A stretch of DNA of 64,000 nt. Source: Roseiarcus sp963772555 (lineage in GTDB: Bacteria; Pseudomonadota; Alphaproteobacteria; Rhizobiales; Beijerinckiaceae). Position 1 is the stretch's first letter, and each line of letters begins with the position of its first letter. Of the stretch, positions 26,679-36,245 are shown piece by piece. The notes under the pieces were generated by a model. The model had not been told where the DNA came from and did no database searches. It was given only the letters and a program-made list of their open reading frames with translations. The position numbers were made by a program, and so were the translations under genes. Where the stretch lies: the NCBI GenBank assembly GCA_963772555.1, contig CAVYXQ010000008.1:124001-188000 (forward strand). The letters are read 5' to 3'.

Positions 26679-27191
26679 ATGCTTCATCTCCTTGACGCCA
26701 ACGTTCTCATCACCGCGCACAACCTTTATTATCCTGTCGACGCCGTTCCCGAATTTTGGGCATGGTTGGTTCACAAAGGCCAATCCGGCGATCTTAAGAT
26801 GCCGCTCGAAAACTACGAAGAAGTCAAAGACGGCAGCACGGATGCGGAAAAAGATTTGCTCTTCGGATGGATCAAAGTGGATAGGGTCAAGGCCGCGCTG
26901 CTGTTGGACGAGCAAGTCGATCAAGCCCTCGTCGCTCGTGTAATCAATGAGGGATATGCGCCGGACTTAACGGATGACGAGATTGTGCAGCTCGGCCGTG
27001 ACCCTTTCCTGATCGCATACGGGTTGGCGTCAGCCGCCAACCGATGCGTTGTGACAACTGAAGTCTCGGCTCCGAGTAAGCAGCGCCAAAATCGCAAAAT
27101 CCCAGACGTTTGCGCCACAATGGGCGTACTATGCTGCGACACCTTCGTGATGATGAGGACACTCGGATTTAAGACCGGATGGAGCGGCTAG
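26679..27191 (+). CDS. DUF4411 family PIN-like protein
   Basis: A 170-residue protein starting MLHLLDANVLITAHNLYYP, the PIN-like Asp motif. YEEVKDG, RDPFLIAYGLASAANRCVVTTE and KIPDVC supply the other acidic residues. DUF4411 genes are regularly found directly after XRE/ImmA genes, as here, and the pair behaves like a toxin-antitoxin or phage-defence module by analogy. This is inference; catalytic activity is not shown. ATG 26679 follows AGGA. Confidence 0.8.
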   Translation: MLHLLDANVLITAHNLYYPVDAVPEFWAWLVHKGQSGDLKMPLENYEEVKDGSTDAEKDLLFGWIKVDRVKAALLLDEQVDQALVARVINEGYAPDLTDDEIVQLGRDPFLIAYGLASAANRCVVTTEVSAPSKQRQNRKIPDVCATMGVLCCDTFVMMRTLGFKTGWSG

Positions 27192-27216
27192 ACGCGCAGG
27201 CCGCAATGCAGCAGAA

Positions 27217-27690
27217 TTATGCATCTCCTCGTTCGCTTGGTTTTGCATCGCGGTCGTTCATGGCCTCGATCAGCCGGCGGAGACCGCTGTGCATGGCGCC
27301 GACATCCGCGCCGGCGAGCCGGCGTGCGAGTTCCGCGTGGCGGACGTCAGCCGCCTTGGCGATCTCCGCCAGCGCCGATCGGCCGCGGGCGTTCAGCACG
27401 AGATGCGGCGCGGTGCGGTGATCGGGGTTCGGTTCGAAGGTCGCTGAGTTTTCCGCGACCAGGAGGTCGGCGATCCGCTGCACGTTCTGCCGGCTGACGC
27501 CGAGGCGACGGGCGATCTGTGCGACCGTCAGCGGCGCGCCCGAGGCCGCGCTCATCACCTGCCAGCGCGCCTGCGTCTGCCCGACCGTCGCGGCGATCGC
27601 CTCGCCCGAGGCGCGAAAGCGGCCGGCCAGCTCGTAGACGTCGGCCACGATCAGCGGAAGCAGGGCGGCGGGCGAAGGGTCGCGGTTCAT
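27217..27690 (-). CDS. MarR family transcriptional regulator
   Basis: A 157-residue winged-helix regulator. The recognition region is LTVAQIARRLGVSRQNVQRIADLLVAENSATFEPNPDHRTAPHLVLNARG, with dimerisation helices at both ends. The ligand is unknown. It does not sit beside an obvious target operon, so it probably controls itself. The upstream sequence contains TGTCATATAGACA, a plausible operator overlapping the promoter. Confidence 0.85.
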   Translation of the reverse strand: MNRDPSPAALLPLIVADVYELAGRFRASGEAIAATVGQTQARWQVMSAASGAPLTVAQIARRLGVSRQNVQRIADLLVAENSATFEPNPDHRTAPHLVLNARGRSALAEIAKAADVRHAELARRLAGADVGAMHSGLRRLIEAMNDRDAKPSERGDA

Positions 27691-27691
27691 G

Positions 27692-27726
27692 GTGCTATAT
27701 TGTCATATAGACATTCTATTGTCAAT
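27692..27726 (-). promoter_or_regulatory. possible MarR autoregulatory operator/promoter
   Basis: An AT-rich stretch just before the marR start with TGTC/GACA arms (TGTCATATAGACA) and a repeated ATTGTCA. It stands out from the GC-rich surroundings. The assignment as operator is by position only. Confidence 0.4.
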
Positions 27727-28597
27727 GTGGGAATCTGGACGCGGCGGCGGGCGAGGGCGCCGATTGGGTTTTGACCCGAAAGCGTCATCCCTTCAGACTG
27801 AATCGGAGGAATTCTACTGGTCGCTTCCGCTTTCGATAATTCTGCGACAATTGCTTGGCTAAAATCCGGATGTCCCATACAATGACATCGTGAGTTCCAG
27901 AAGCGTCCGTCTCGTCATCGTTGCGTTGTGCGCCGCACAGTTCGACCGCCGGCGGTTTCCTCAACGGCGGAGGCGCCCTGACCGCGGTGAATTCCCGGGC
28001 AACCGCGCAGTCGTCATGGCCGGGCTTGACCCGGCCATCCACGCGGCTCCGTTTATCGAGGAGTTCCGAGGGCTGCCGCGGAGTTCTGCAAGATCCTTAA
28101 TTTACTCATCTTTGCGGTACGGAGCGGTGATGCTTTGGGATATTGTGCAGCACTTCTGCGTGGATGGCCGGGTCAAGCCCGGCCATGACGCCCCCAAGAG
28201 CTGCACCGAAATTTTACCGAGTCGCCGAGAAATAGCCGGTTACGCAACTCGCGCGTAAGCCCTTGATAAGGCCTAAGTCCGGGAAAGGAATTGCAATCTT
28301 TGGCAGGAAATTGCAGGCCGTTTGCAAGCCGCCGGCAGCAAACCGCAAGCCTTTGCAAGCTTCCTGAAAGAAATGGCAGGGGTGCGGGCGCGGACAGCGA
28401 GCCCCGGTTCAAGCCCGGACCGCCACGACGACCGCCTCGGCCGCCCGGGACTCCGCCCGGGCGCGCGGTGACAGATTTTCGAGCCTAAGCGCTTGAAAAA
28501 GGCCGGTCGGCGCCAAACCTAACTCACGCGTCCTTGACAAAGGTCGAGCGCGGCGGGAAGCCCGCGGACGACAAGCGGAAAAAGCAGGATAGGACCC
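27727..28597. other. long intergenic region with repeat elements
   Basis: About 870 bases without a credible gene. It contains a 179-bp element bounded by 32-bp inverted repeats (28012-28190). A stretch at 28280-28370 repeats TTGCAA/TTTGCAAG-type words. The short frames here that read like proteins (for example MDGRVKPGHDD) are by-products of the repeat. Confidence 0.6.
28012..28190. repeat. MITE-like element with perfect 32-bp inverted repeats
   Basis: Arms at 28012-28043 and 28159-28190 are exact reverse complements. Each arm is itself nearly palindromic (TGGCCGGG around CTTGA then CCCGGCCA). The 115 bases between carry no gene. Such arms are common in rhizobial genomes. Confidence 0.75.
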
Positions 28598-29731
<1,134 letters not shown>

Positions 29732-29749
29732 GCTGAAGGCGCCTTGCTC

Positions 29750-30037
29750 ATGTCGTGGCCGACCGACATCACCGTGACCGACAAGGGCCGCGCGCTCGAA
29801 GTCGTCTTCGACGACGGCGAGACGGTGCGCCTGACCGCCGAACGGCTCAGGGTCGAGAGCCCGAGCGCCGAAGTGCAGGGTCATTCGCCGAGCCAGAAGA
29901 AATTGCTGACGGGCAAGGAAAACGTCGCCATCGTCGGGGTCGAGCCGGTCGGCAATTATGCGGTGAAGCTCGTCTTCGACGACGGGCACGACACCGGGCT
30001 CTATACGTGGGACTATCTGCGCAGGCTCGCCGTGTAG
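29750..30037 (+). CDS. DUF971 protein (gamma-butyrobetaine hydroxylase-like N-terminal domain)
   Basis: A 95-residue stand-alone domain, MSWPTDITVTDKGRALEVVFDDG to DTGLYTWDYLRRLAV. The YTWDYLRRL ending and RLTAERLRVESPSAEVQGH are characteristic. DUF971 proteins occur with Mrp/ApbC and are linked to iron-sulfur handling. The ATG at 29750 is preferred over TTG 29744. Confidence 0.85.
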   Translation: MSWPTDITVTDKGRALEVVFDDGETVRLTAERLRVESPSAEVQGHSPSQKKLLTGKENVAIVGVEPVGNYAVKLVFDDGHDTGLYTWDYLRRLAV

Positions 30038-30064
30038 GGCTTGCGGCTTAAGGCCGCCGGACGG

Positions 30065-30865
30065 CTACGCGCCAATTCCGCGGGCGCAGACATAGAGGCC
30101 GACCAGAACGACCATGACGGCGAAAACGATCCTGAGCGCGCCATTTTGCCTCGCCAGCGCCCGGCCGAAACTCACGCCGGCCGCGCCGCCCGCGAGCCCG
30201 CCGGCGATGAACAATCCGGCGATCCGCCAGTCGATCAGGCCGGAGACAGCGTAGTTCGCGGCGGTGGTCGCGCCGAAGGCGGCGACGGAAACGAGCGAGG
30301 TGCCGATCGCCGCGCCGATCGGCATGCCGGTCGCCATGATCAGGCCGGGCACAATCAGGAAGCCGGCGCCGATGCCGAAGAAGCCGGCGAGCAAGCCCAC
30401 GCCGAAGCCGATCGCGACCAGCGAAGGAACGAGCCGCGCCGCCGTCGCCGCAGTCAACCGGACGTCATGATGCTCGGCGCGCCGCGGGCGCCGCAGCATC
30501 AGGGATCCGACGGCGATCATGAGCATGCCAAAGAGCAGGAGCAGGCGCTGGCCGTCGACGAGCTTGGCGAAGCTGGAGCCGGCGAACGCGCCGGCAATTC
30601 CCGCCAGCGAGAAGACGATTGCGCACCGCCACTTGACGTTGCCCGCGCGCGCGTGGGCGAGAAGGCCGGCGGCGGCGCTGACGCAGACGCCGATGGCGCT
30701 CGTTCCGATCGCCACATGCGGCGAGGCGACGCCGACGCCGTAGACCAGCAGAGGAACAGCGAGGATCGAGCCCCCGCCGCCGACCAGGCCGAGGACGGCG
30801 CCGACCACCGATCCGGCAGCGACCGGAGCCAGATCGACAAAAGACGGAGCGATCAGAGGATTCAA
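30065..30865 (-). CDS. TSUP family (TauE/SafE) membrane exporter
   Basis: A 266-residue inner-membrane protein with about eight helices and the duplicated TSUP motif (GAVLGLVGGGGSILAVPLLVYG and GFGVGLLAGFFGIGAGFLIVPGL). The family exports sulfite, sulfoacetate or other organosulfur anions; the substrate is not predictable. The start codon is TTG at 30865 with little ribosome-binding sequence, so the exact start is uncertain. Confidence 0.85.
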   Translation of the reverse strand: MNPLIAPSFVDLAPVAAGSVVGAVLGLVGGGGSILAVPLLVYGVGVASPHVAIGTSAIGVCVSAAAGLLAHARAGNVKWRCAIVFSLAGIAGAFAGSSFAKLVDGQRLLLLFGMLMIAVGSLMLRRPRRAEHHDVRLTAATAARLVPSLVAIGFGVGLLAGFFGIGAGFLIVPGLIMATGMPIGAAIGTSLVSVAAFGATTAANYAVSGLIDWRIAGLFIAGGLAGGAAGVSFGRALARQNGALRIVFAVMVVLVGLYVCARGIGA

Positions 30866-30904
30866 GGGGGAAGCGCTAACCGCCGTCGGGCCGGCATCGC
30901 GAGA

Positions 30905-31795
30905 TCAGAATGCGCCCAGCACCGTACCGGCGATCTCGCACTGAAAGCCGTCGAGAGCCTGCGAGACGGCCTTGATGTCTTTCGTCCTGCTGCGGTGGCG
31001 CCGCGCGACGAGAATCGCCGAGCCGACGCGCGAGGCGACGACATAGGCGTCGGCGTTCTCCAGCGCCGCCGGCGTGTCGTAGATGACGACGCCGTAATTT
31101 CGCTGCGCGCCTTGCGACAGGTTGAGGAATTCCTTGGAGCTGAGGAGTTCCTGCGGATGGGGAGCGGTGGCGCCGGCGGCGAGCAGCGATAGGCCAGGGA
31201 CGATGTCGATGGCGACGGTCGGCGAATTGGGCTCGCGGTAGGTCAAGGCCTCGACAAGGCCTTCGCTCTTCGGACTGACGCCGAACACAGTCGCGAGCCT
31301 CGGCCGTCTGAGGTTGGCGTCGACGAGAAGGGTCGGCACGGCCATCTGGGCGAAAGACAGAGCCAGGTTGGCGGCGAAATAGGTGGCGCCGACGCCGGAG
31401 CGCGCGCCGATCACCGCGAAAGCGTTCTTCCCCTGGGAAAGAGCACCGGTCGCGAGACCCGAGCGCACCGACCGGAACGCTTCAGCGCCCTTGCTGAAGG
31501 GCTGATAGCCGACGATCAGCTCGCGGGAAAAGCGCGCCTCGTCGCTGCCGAAATTCAGGACAGGATAATTGTAGAGCTTCGAAAGCGCCAGAAAGAGGCT
31601 ATCTCTCCGCACGAGACCCAGCGTGATCGCCGCTTCGCCGAAGGTCAGGCCCTTGCGACGCTGAAAGCTGCGGATGGCCTCGACCTGCGCCTCGCTCAGA
31701 TTGCCGGCGGCGAGAATCTGCTGTTCAATCGGATCCCGCGCCTGCCGGACGGAAAGGAGGTCGGAATCCAACGGGCGATTTGCTTCGATCGTCAT
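30905..31795 (-). CDS. CpsD/EpsG-like exopolysaccharide ATPase with degenerate Walker A
   Basis: A protein of about 296 residues related to the cytoplasmic part of bacterial tyrosine kinases for exopolysaccharide chain control. Residues 35-85 (LSEAQVEAIRSFQRRKGLTFGEAAITLGLV) resemble a GspE/MshE N-terminal domain. The P-loop region reads GARSGVGATYFAANLAL: the invariant Lys is Ala. VDANLRRPRL (Walker A') and YDTPAALENADAY (Walker B) are present. No C-terminal tyrosine cluster is seen. It is probably a regulatory pseudo-kinase. ATG 31795 has GAGAG ahead. It follows the Wza-like gene in one operon. Confidence 0.75.
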   Translation of the reverse strand: MTIEANRPLDSDLLSVRQARDPIEQQILAAGNLSEAQVEAIRSFQRRKGLTFGEAAITLGLVRRDSLFLALSKLYNYPVLNFGSDEARFSRELIVGYQPFSKGAEAFRSVRSGLATGALSQGKNAFAVIGARSGVGATYFAANLALSFAQMAVPTLLVDANLRRPRLATVFGVSPKSEGLVEALTYREPNSPTVAIDIVPGLSLLAAGATAPHPQELLSSKEFLNLSQGAQRNYGVVIYDTPAALENADAYVVASRVGSAILVARRHRSRTKDIKAVSQALDGFQCEIAGTVLGAF

Positions 31796-31906
31796 CAGCT
31801 CTCGCTTTTCAATGACCGGTGGTCGCCGACGTTCTCGACGAATGGTCGAAGCCAGCGCTTTCAATATTCCTTATACAGGCCTTGCGCTAGCCTGACCGGC
31901 GCCTTG

Positions 31907-32716
31907 TCAGAAAATGCGCTCGTTGACGATGATCGTGTCGTTCGGCTCAACTTGATCATCGAGGGACACAGGCATCTCTTCCATTTGACCGTCCGCCGCC
32001 TTTCGCTTGACCCACATACGGGATTCGGAGCCGAGAGGCGCCAAGCCGCCCGCTATCGAAAGCGCCTGCTGCACCGTAAGGGGCCGCAACAATGGAAATT
32101 CCCCCGCGTGACCGACGTAACCGTACACATAAAAGAACGGCGTAAGTTCGACAAAAACCTCGTCGTCATTGCGGATCAGAATGTTCGCACCATCGATCTT
32201 TCCTGTAATCAAATCTCTGCCGTTGTAGCGGGTGGTGACAATGCCGTGGGCGCCCTTCCTCCGAAGGATAACGGTCCCGCCGGTTTCCCGCAATCCGCCC
32301 GCCCTGGCCAGGAGCTGAGTGAGAGTCGTCGTCCGATCGATCGTGTAGATGCCCGGGGCGCCCACTTGCCCCTGCACGCTCGCCTGCGTGCCGAAGTTCG
32401 TGATCTCGATGAGGACGTGCGGCTCGGTGACGATCTGTCGGGCCGCCAGCCGCCGCTCGATGAGGCGAGCCAACGCGTCTTCAGACAGCCCGGCAGCCTT
32501 GACGCGGCCGACGTAGGGGAAGTTGATGGTTCCGTCGAGCTCGACGCGCGTCGTGGTGTCAAGGTCGGGCTGACCGACGACCTTAATCGCCAGGACATCG
32601 GACGGCGTTAAGACGCGCCCTTCAGCGCAAGCCTGCCCCACGGCGACCGCCGCCGCTAAGGCGAGCGCGCCGAGGCAGGATATACAATGCCGCATCATTC
32701 GCTTCGTCGTTTTCAT
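31907..32716 (-). CDS. polysaccharide export outer-membrane protein (Wza/GumB-like)
   Basis: A 269-residue exported protein. A signal peptide (ISCLGALALAAAVAVGQACA) is followed by a Poly_export domain (VLTPSDVLAIKVVGQPDLDTTTRVELDGTINFPYVG) and two SLBB-type repeats (VQGQVGAPGIYTIDRTTTLTQLLARAGGL; YGYVGHAGEFPLLRPLTVQQALSIAGGL). It would form the periplasmic/outer-membrane channel for an exopolysaccharide. ATG 32716 is chosen for GGAG nine bases ahead and signal-peptide position. No glycosyltransferases or flippase accompany it here. Confidence 0.85.
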   Translation of the reverse strand: MKTTKRMMRHCISCLGALALAAAVAVGQACAEGRVLTPSDVLAIKVVGQPDLDTTTRVELDGTINFPYVGRVKAAGLSEDALARLIERRLAARQIVTEPHVLIEITNFGTQASVQGQVGAPGIYTIDRTTTLTQLLARAGGLRETGGTVILRRKGAHGIVTTRYNGRDLITGKIDGANILIRNDDEVFVELTPFFYVYGYVGHAGEFPLLRPLTVQQALSIAGGLAPLGSESRMWVKRKAADGQMEEMPVSLDDQVEPNDTIIVNERIF

Positions 32717-33141
32717 CTGTCCGTGCTCCGGGATTGGAGTCTCAGCAAGGGCGTGGTTCACCGTCAAGAGCGCAATGTTTGCGGGCGTGACAATGCCAGA
32801 TTTACGCTCCTTGGTATATTGATAGCTGAGCACAGCCTGAAGAAAGGACGTCCTGGCATGGGTGGCGTTCACCTTGAACAAGGAGACGGTCGAGCTTTGA
32901 ACGCCCGGCGGTCAACTCCCTCGGTCTGGTCAGCGCACAGGTCAAGTCAGCAACTCCGCCAATGGTTCGCGTCCAATGCTGCCGCAGCGTCACCCATACC
33001 CACTTGCGCCTTTGGGCGACAAGGCGAGCAAAGCGACAGTTCACCAAACGCCGCGCCAATGCATTAGACATAAATGTCTAGACCGGAGTCGCCAAGTTCG
33101 CTAGCCTTGCGCCTGCGGATCGGTTTCGCTGGGAGAGCAAG
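32717..33141. other. divergent intergenic region
   Basis: About 425 bases between the exopolysaccharide pair and the flavoprotein operon, presumably holding both promoters. The only clear structure is the 16-bp palindrome at 33065-33080. Confidence 0.5.
33065..33080. promoter_or_regulatory. 16-bp palindrome, candidate operator of the flavoprotein-TetR-soxB operon
   Basis: TAGACATAAATGTCTA, a perfect dyad with seven-base arms, ends 61 bases before the first gene. The operon encodes its own TetR regulator, so autoregulation through this site is a reasonable guess. Confidence 0.55.
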
Positions 33142-35556
33142 TTGGATTCTCATTATCGGGTCGTCGTCATAGGCGGCGGCGTCGTTGGGGCGTCGGTCCT
33201 CTACCACCTGGCGAAATTCGGCTGGACCAGCATCGCGCTCATCGAGCGCTCGGTTCTGACCGCCGGTTCGTCCTGGCATGCCGCCGGCGGGTTCCATGCG
33301 CTCAACGCCAATCCCAACATGGCGATTCTGCAGGCCTATACGATCGATCTTTTGAAAGAGGTCGAGGCCGAGTCAGGCCAGGCGATCGGCATGCACATGA
33401 CCGGGGGCATTCATGTCGCCTCCGCTCCGGAGCGGTGGGAGTGGCTGCAGTCGTCCTATCGCCGTTTTCAGGCGATCGGAATCGAGGACGTGCGGTTGGT
33501 GACGCCGGAAGAAATCAAGGCGCTCTGCCCCATCATCAACATCGAGGGCGTCCTCGGCGGCATGTGGGCGAACCGCGAGGGCTACGTCGACACGACGGGC
33601 ACGGTCTGGGCGTATGCCGCGGCGGCGAAGAAGCGAGGAGCGGCTGTTATCGAACACAATCGGGTGCTCGAGCTCAACCAGCGGGCCAATCGGACCTGGG
33701 ACGTCGTGACCGAGAAGGGGACGATCAACGCCGAACATGTGGTCAACGCTGCGGGCCTTTGGGCGAAGCAGGTCGGACGGATGGTCGGGCTCGACCTCCC
33801 TGTATCTCCGCTCGAGCACCACTACCTCCTGACCGAGACGATCCCCGAAATCGAAGCGCTCAAGGCCGAACTGCCGATGGTAGTGGATCTCGAGGGCTAC
33901 ACCTATATGCGGCAGGACCAGAAGGGCATGCTGGTCGGCATTTACGAGACCCACCCGCAGCACTGGTCGATGGACGGGGCGCCATGGAATTATGGCGTTG
34001 AACTTCTTCAAGAGAATATCGATCGCATTTCCGGCGAGCTCGAGCTCGTCTTCCGACGCTATCCTGTGCTGCAGACGGCCGGCATACGAAAATGGGTTAA
34101 CGGCGCCTTTACCTTTTCCCCGGACGGCAATCCGCTGGTCGGGCCGATCGACGGCAAGCCGGGCTACTGGCTCGCCTGCGGGGTGATGGCGGGCTTCCTG
34201 CAAGGCGGCGGCGTTGGTAAGGCTCTCGCCGAGTGGATGATCCGGAGCGAAACCACCGAGGACGCCTATGGCCTCGACATCGCCCGGTACGGCCCCCATA
34301 CGTCCAATCGCGAATATATCCGACAGACGACCGGAGAATTCTACGCCCGCCGTTTCGTCATGACCTACCCGAACGAGCAGTTGCCCGCCGGTCGCCCGCT
34401 GAAAACGACGACTGCATACGACGCGATGACGGCGGCCGGTTGCCAATGGGGCAATTCCTGGGGACTTGAAGTTCCGCTCTACTTCGCCCCGCCGGGGTTC
34501 AAGGAGAAGCCGACGCTCAGGCGTTCGAACGCCTTCGAGATCGTCGGCGCCGAGTGCCGCATGGTGCGGGAAGGCGTGGGCCTTCTCGATATCGCGTCGT
34601 TCTCGCGCTACGAAGTGACGGGTCCCGAGGCCGGAAACTGGCTCGATTGGCTGATGGTCTCCCGCGTGCCGAAGGCGGGCCGGGCTCGGCTCGCGCCGAT
34701 GCTGTCCGAGACGGGCAAGCTCAAGGGGGATCTGACGGTGATCAACTGGGGCGACGGCGTCTACTGGATCGAAGGCTCCTACTATCTTCGCCAATGGCAC
34801 ATGCGCTGGTTCGCCGACCATGCGCGCGAGGGCGCCTACGTGCGCGACATTTCCGACGACGTGATCGGCTTTTCCCTGTCCGGCCCCAAGTCGCGGGCGC
34901 TGCTCGAGCGGGTCACCCATCAGGACGTCTCGAACGCCGCCCTGCCTTTCATGGGGGCCGCGGTCCTCGACGTCGGCCTGGTGCGGGCGAATGTGGCGCG
35001 CCTGTCGGTCACCGGCGAACTTGGTTATGAGATCAATTGCCGCGCGCTGGAACATACGACGCTGCGGCGAACCCTGCTCGCCGCCGGTCACGACCTCGGC
35101 GTAAAGGAATACGGCTACAACGCCCTGCTGGCGCTCCGTCTGGAGAAGAGCTTCGGCATCTGGTCCGCCGAGTTCACCCAGGCCTACACGCCGCGGATGA
35201 CCGGCATGGACCGCTGGATCGCCTGGGACAAGGCAGAGTTCGTCGGCAAGAAGGCGGCGCTTGCCGAGCGCGAGGGCCCCGCTCCCTGGCGCGAGCTGGT
35301 GACGCTCGAGATCGACGCGCTCGACGCCGACGCCTCGGGTTACGAACCGGTCTGGCGAAAAGGCGACAAGGTCGGCTTCGTGACCTCCGGCGGCTACGGC
35401 CACACGATCGCCAAGAGCCTGGCGATGGCGCTCGTCGCGCCCGAGGCGGCCGAAGTCGGAACCGACCTCGCCGTCCATATCGTCGGCGAAGAACGCAGCG
35501 CGAGAGTCATCGCCCCTTCGCCCTACGATCCTGCCGGCAGGGCGATGCGCGCGTGA
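33142..35556 (+). CDS. FAD-dependent dimethylglycine/sarcosine dehydrogenase-type protein (DAO plus GcvT domains)
   Basis: An 804-residue fusion. Residues 1-390 form a DAO flavoprotein (VVVIGGGVVGASVLYHLAKFGW; GGFHALNANPNMA; GYWLACGVMAGFLQGGGVGKALAEWM). Residues 440-800 form GcvT tetrahydrofolate domains (MVREGVGLLDIASFSRYEVTGPEA; FSLSGPKSRALLERVT; GELGYEINCRALEH; ALRLEKSFGIW). The family oxidises N-methylated glycines and passes formaldehyde to tetrahydrofolate. TTG 33142 follows GGGAGAG. The stop overlaps the TetR start by four bases, giving tight coupling. Confidence 0.9.
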   Translation: MDSHYRVVVIGGGVVGASVLYHLAKFGWTSIALIERSVLTAGSSWHAAGGFHALNANPNMAILQAYTIDLLKEVEAESGQAIGMHMTGGIHVASAPERWEWLQSSYRRFQAIGIEDVRLVTPEEIKALCPIINIEGVLGGMWANREGYVDTTGTVWAYAAAAKKRGAAVIEHNRVLELNQRANRTWDVVTEKGTINAEHVVNAAGLWAKQVGRMVGLDLPVSPLEHHYLLTETIPEIEALKAELPMVVDLEGYTYMRQDQKGMLVGIYETHPQHWSMDGAPWNYGVELLQENIDRISGELELVFRRYPVLQTAGIRKWVNGAFTFSPDGNPLVGPIDGKPGYWLACGVMAGFLQGGGVGKALAEWMIRSETTEDAYGLDIARYGPHTSNREYIRQTTGEFYARRFVMTYPNEQLPAGRPLKTTTAYDAMTAAGCQWGNSWGLEVPLYFAPPGFKEKPTLRRSNAFEIVGAECRMVREGVGLLDIASFSRYEVTGPEAGNWLDWLMVSRVPKAGRARLAPMLSETGKLKGDLTVINWGDGVYWIEGSYYLRQWHMRWFADHAREGAYVRDISDDVIGFSLSGPKSRALLERVTHQDVSNAALPFMGAAVLDVGLVRANVARLSVTGELGYEINCRALEHTTLRRTLLAAGHDLGVKEYGYNALLALRLEKSFGIWSAEFTQAYTPRMTGMDRWIAWDKAEFVGKKAALAEREGPAPWRELVTLEIDALDADASGYEPVWRKGDKVGFVTSGGYGHTIAKSLAMALVAPEAAEVGTDLAVHIVGEERSARVIAPSPYDPAGRAMRA

Positions 35557-36245
35557 CGCCGGCGGAGCCGCTTGCGGCGGCGGAAGCCAGGGCCGGTCCG
35601 CCCGGCAACGTTAAGGCGACGCGCGAAGACTGGCTCAAGCGCGCCCTCAGCGTGTTGGCTGTCGAGGGCGTCGCGCGCGTCACGGTCCTGAATCTCGGCG
35701 AACGGCTCGGCGTTTCCCGCTCGAGCTTTTACTGGTATTTCAAGAATCGCGACGATTTGCTCGACGCCCTGCTGGGGCGATGGGAAGCAATCAACACCCG
35801 CTCGATCGTCAGCTGGGCCCGGGCGCCCGCAGCCTCGATCAATGAGGCGGTGTGCAACGTCTTCCGCTGCTGGGTCAACCCGGAGATCTTCAGCCCGCGG
35901 CTCGATTTCGCGGTGCGCGAATGGGCCAGGCGATCGGCCAAGGTCCGAAAGGCCCTCGATCGATCCGACAGCGAGCAAATCTCCGCCATCAGCGAAATGT
36001 TCGTTCGCTTCGGTTACCGCAGCGAGGACGCATCGGTGAGGGCGCGGGTGCTTTATTACACGCAGATCGGCTATTACGCCCTCGACATCCGCGAGCCGAT
36101 GGAGTCGCGCCTGGCGCTCACGCCGCACTATCTCGCAGCCATTACCGGGGTCGCTCCGAGCGCCGCGGACACCGCCTCGTTTTTCGCCTATGCCGTGCAG
36201 CACGCCGACAGCCCCGACTTCCCCCTGGTCGAAGGCGGCCGATGA
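35553..36245 (+). CDS. TetR family transcriptional regulator
   Basis: A 230-residue regulator. The N-terminal helix-turn-helix is EDWLKRALSVLAVEGVARVTVLNLGERLGVSRSSFYWYFKNRDDLLDALL; the ligand domain is unique to this group. GTG 35553 overlaps the upstream TGA, and its own TGA overlaps the soxB ATG. Being in the middle of the operon, it most likely senses a methylated amine or pathway intermediate and controls the palindrome upstream of 33142. Confidence 0.88.
   Translation: MTPAEPLAAAEARAGPPGNVKATREDWLKRALSVLAVEGVARVTVLNLGERLGVSRSSFYWYFKNRDDLLDALLGRWEAINTRSIVSWARAPAASINEAVCNVFRCWVNPEIFSPRLDFAVREWARRSAKVRKALDRSDSEQISAISEMFVRFGYRSEDASVRARVLYYTQIGYYALDIREPMESRLALTPHYLAAITGVAPSAADTASFFAYAVQHADSPDFPLVEGGR

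Noticed and set aside
27785..28042. Short minus-strand frame reading MDGRVKPGHDD
   Set aside because: This peptide string is a familiar by-product of the inverted-repeat element; no ribosome binding site and no conserved domain.
33373..35478. 701-codon minus-strand frame inside the flavoprotein gene
   Set aside because: Shadow frame with no motif; the plus strand has full flavin and folate domains.
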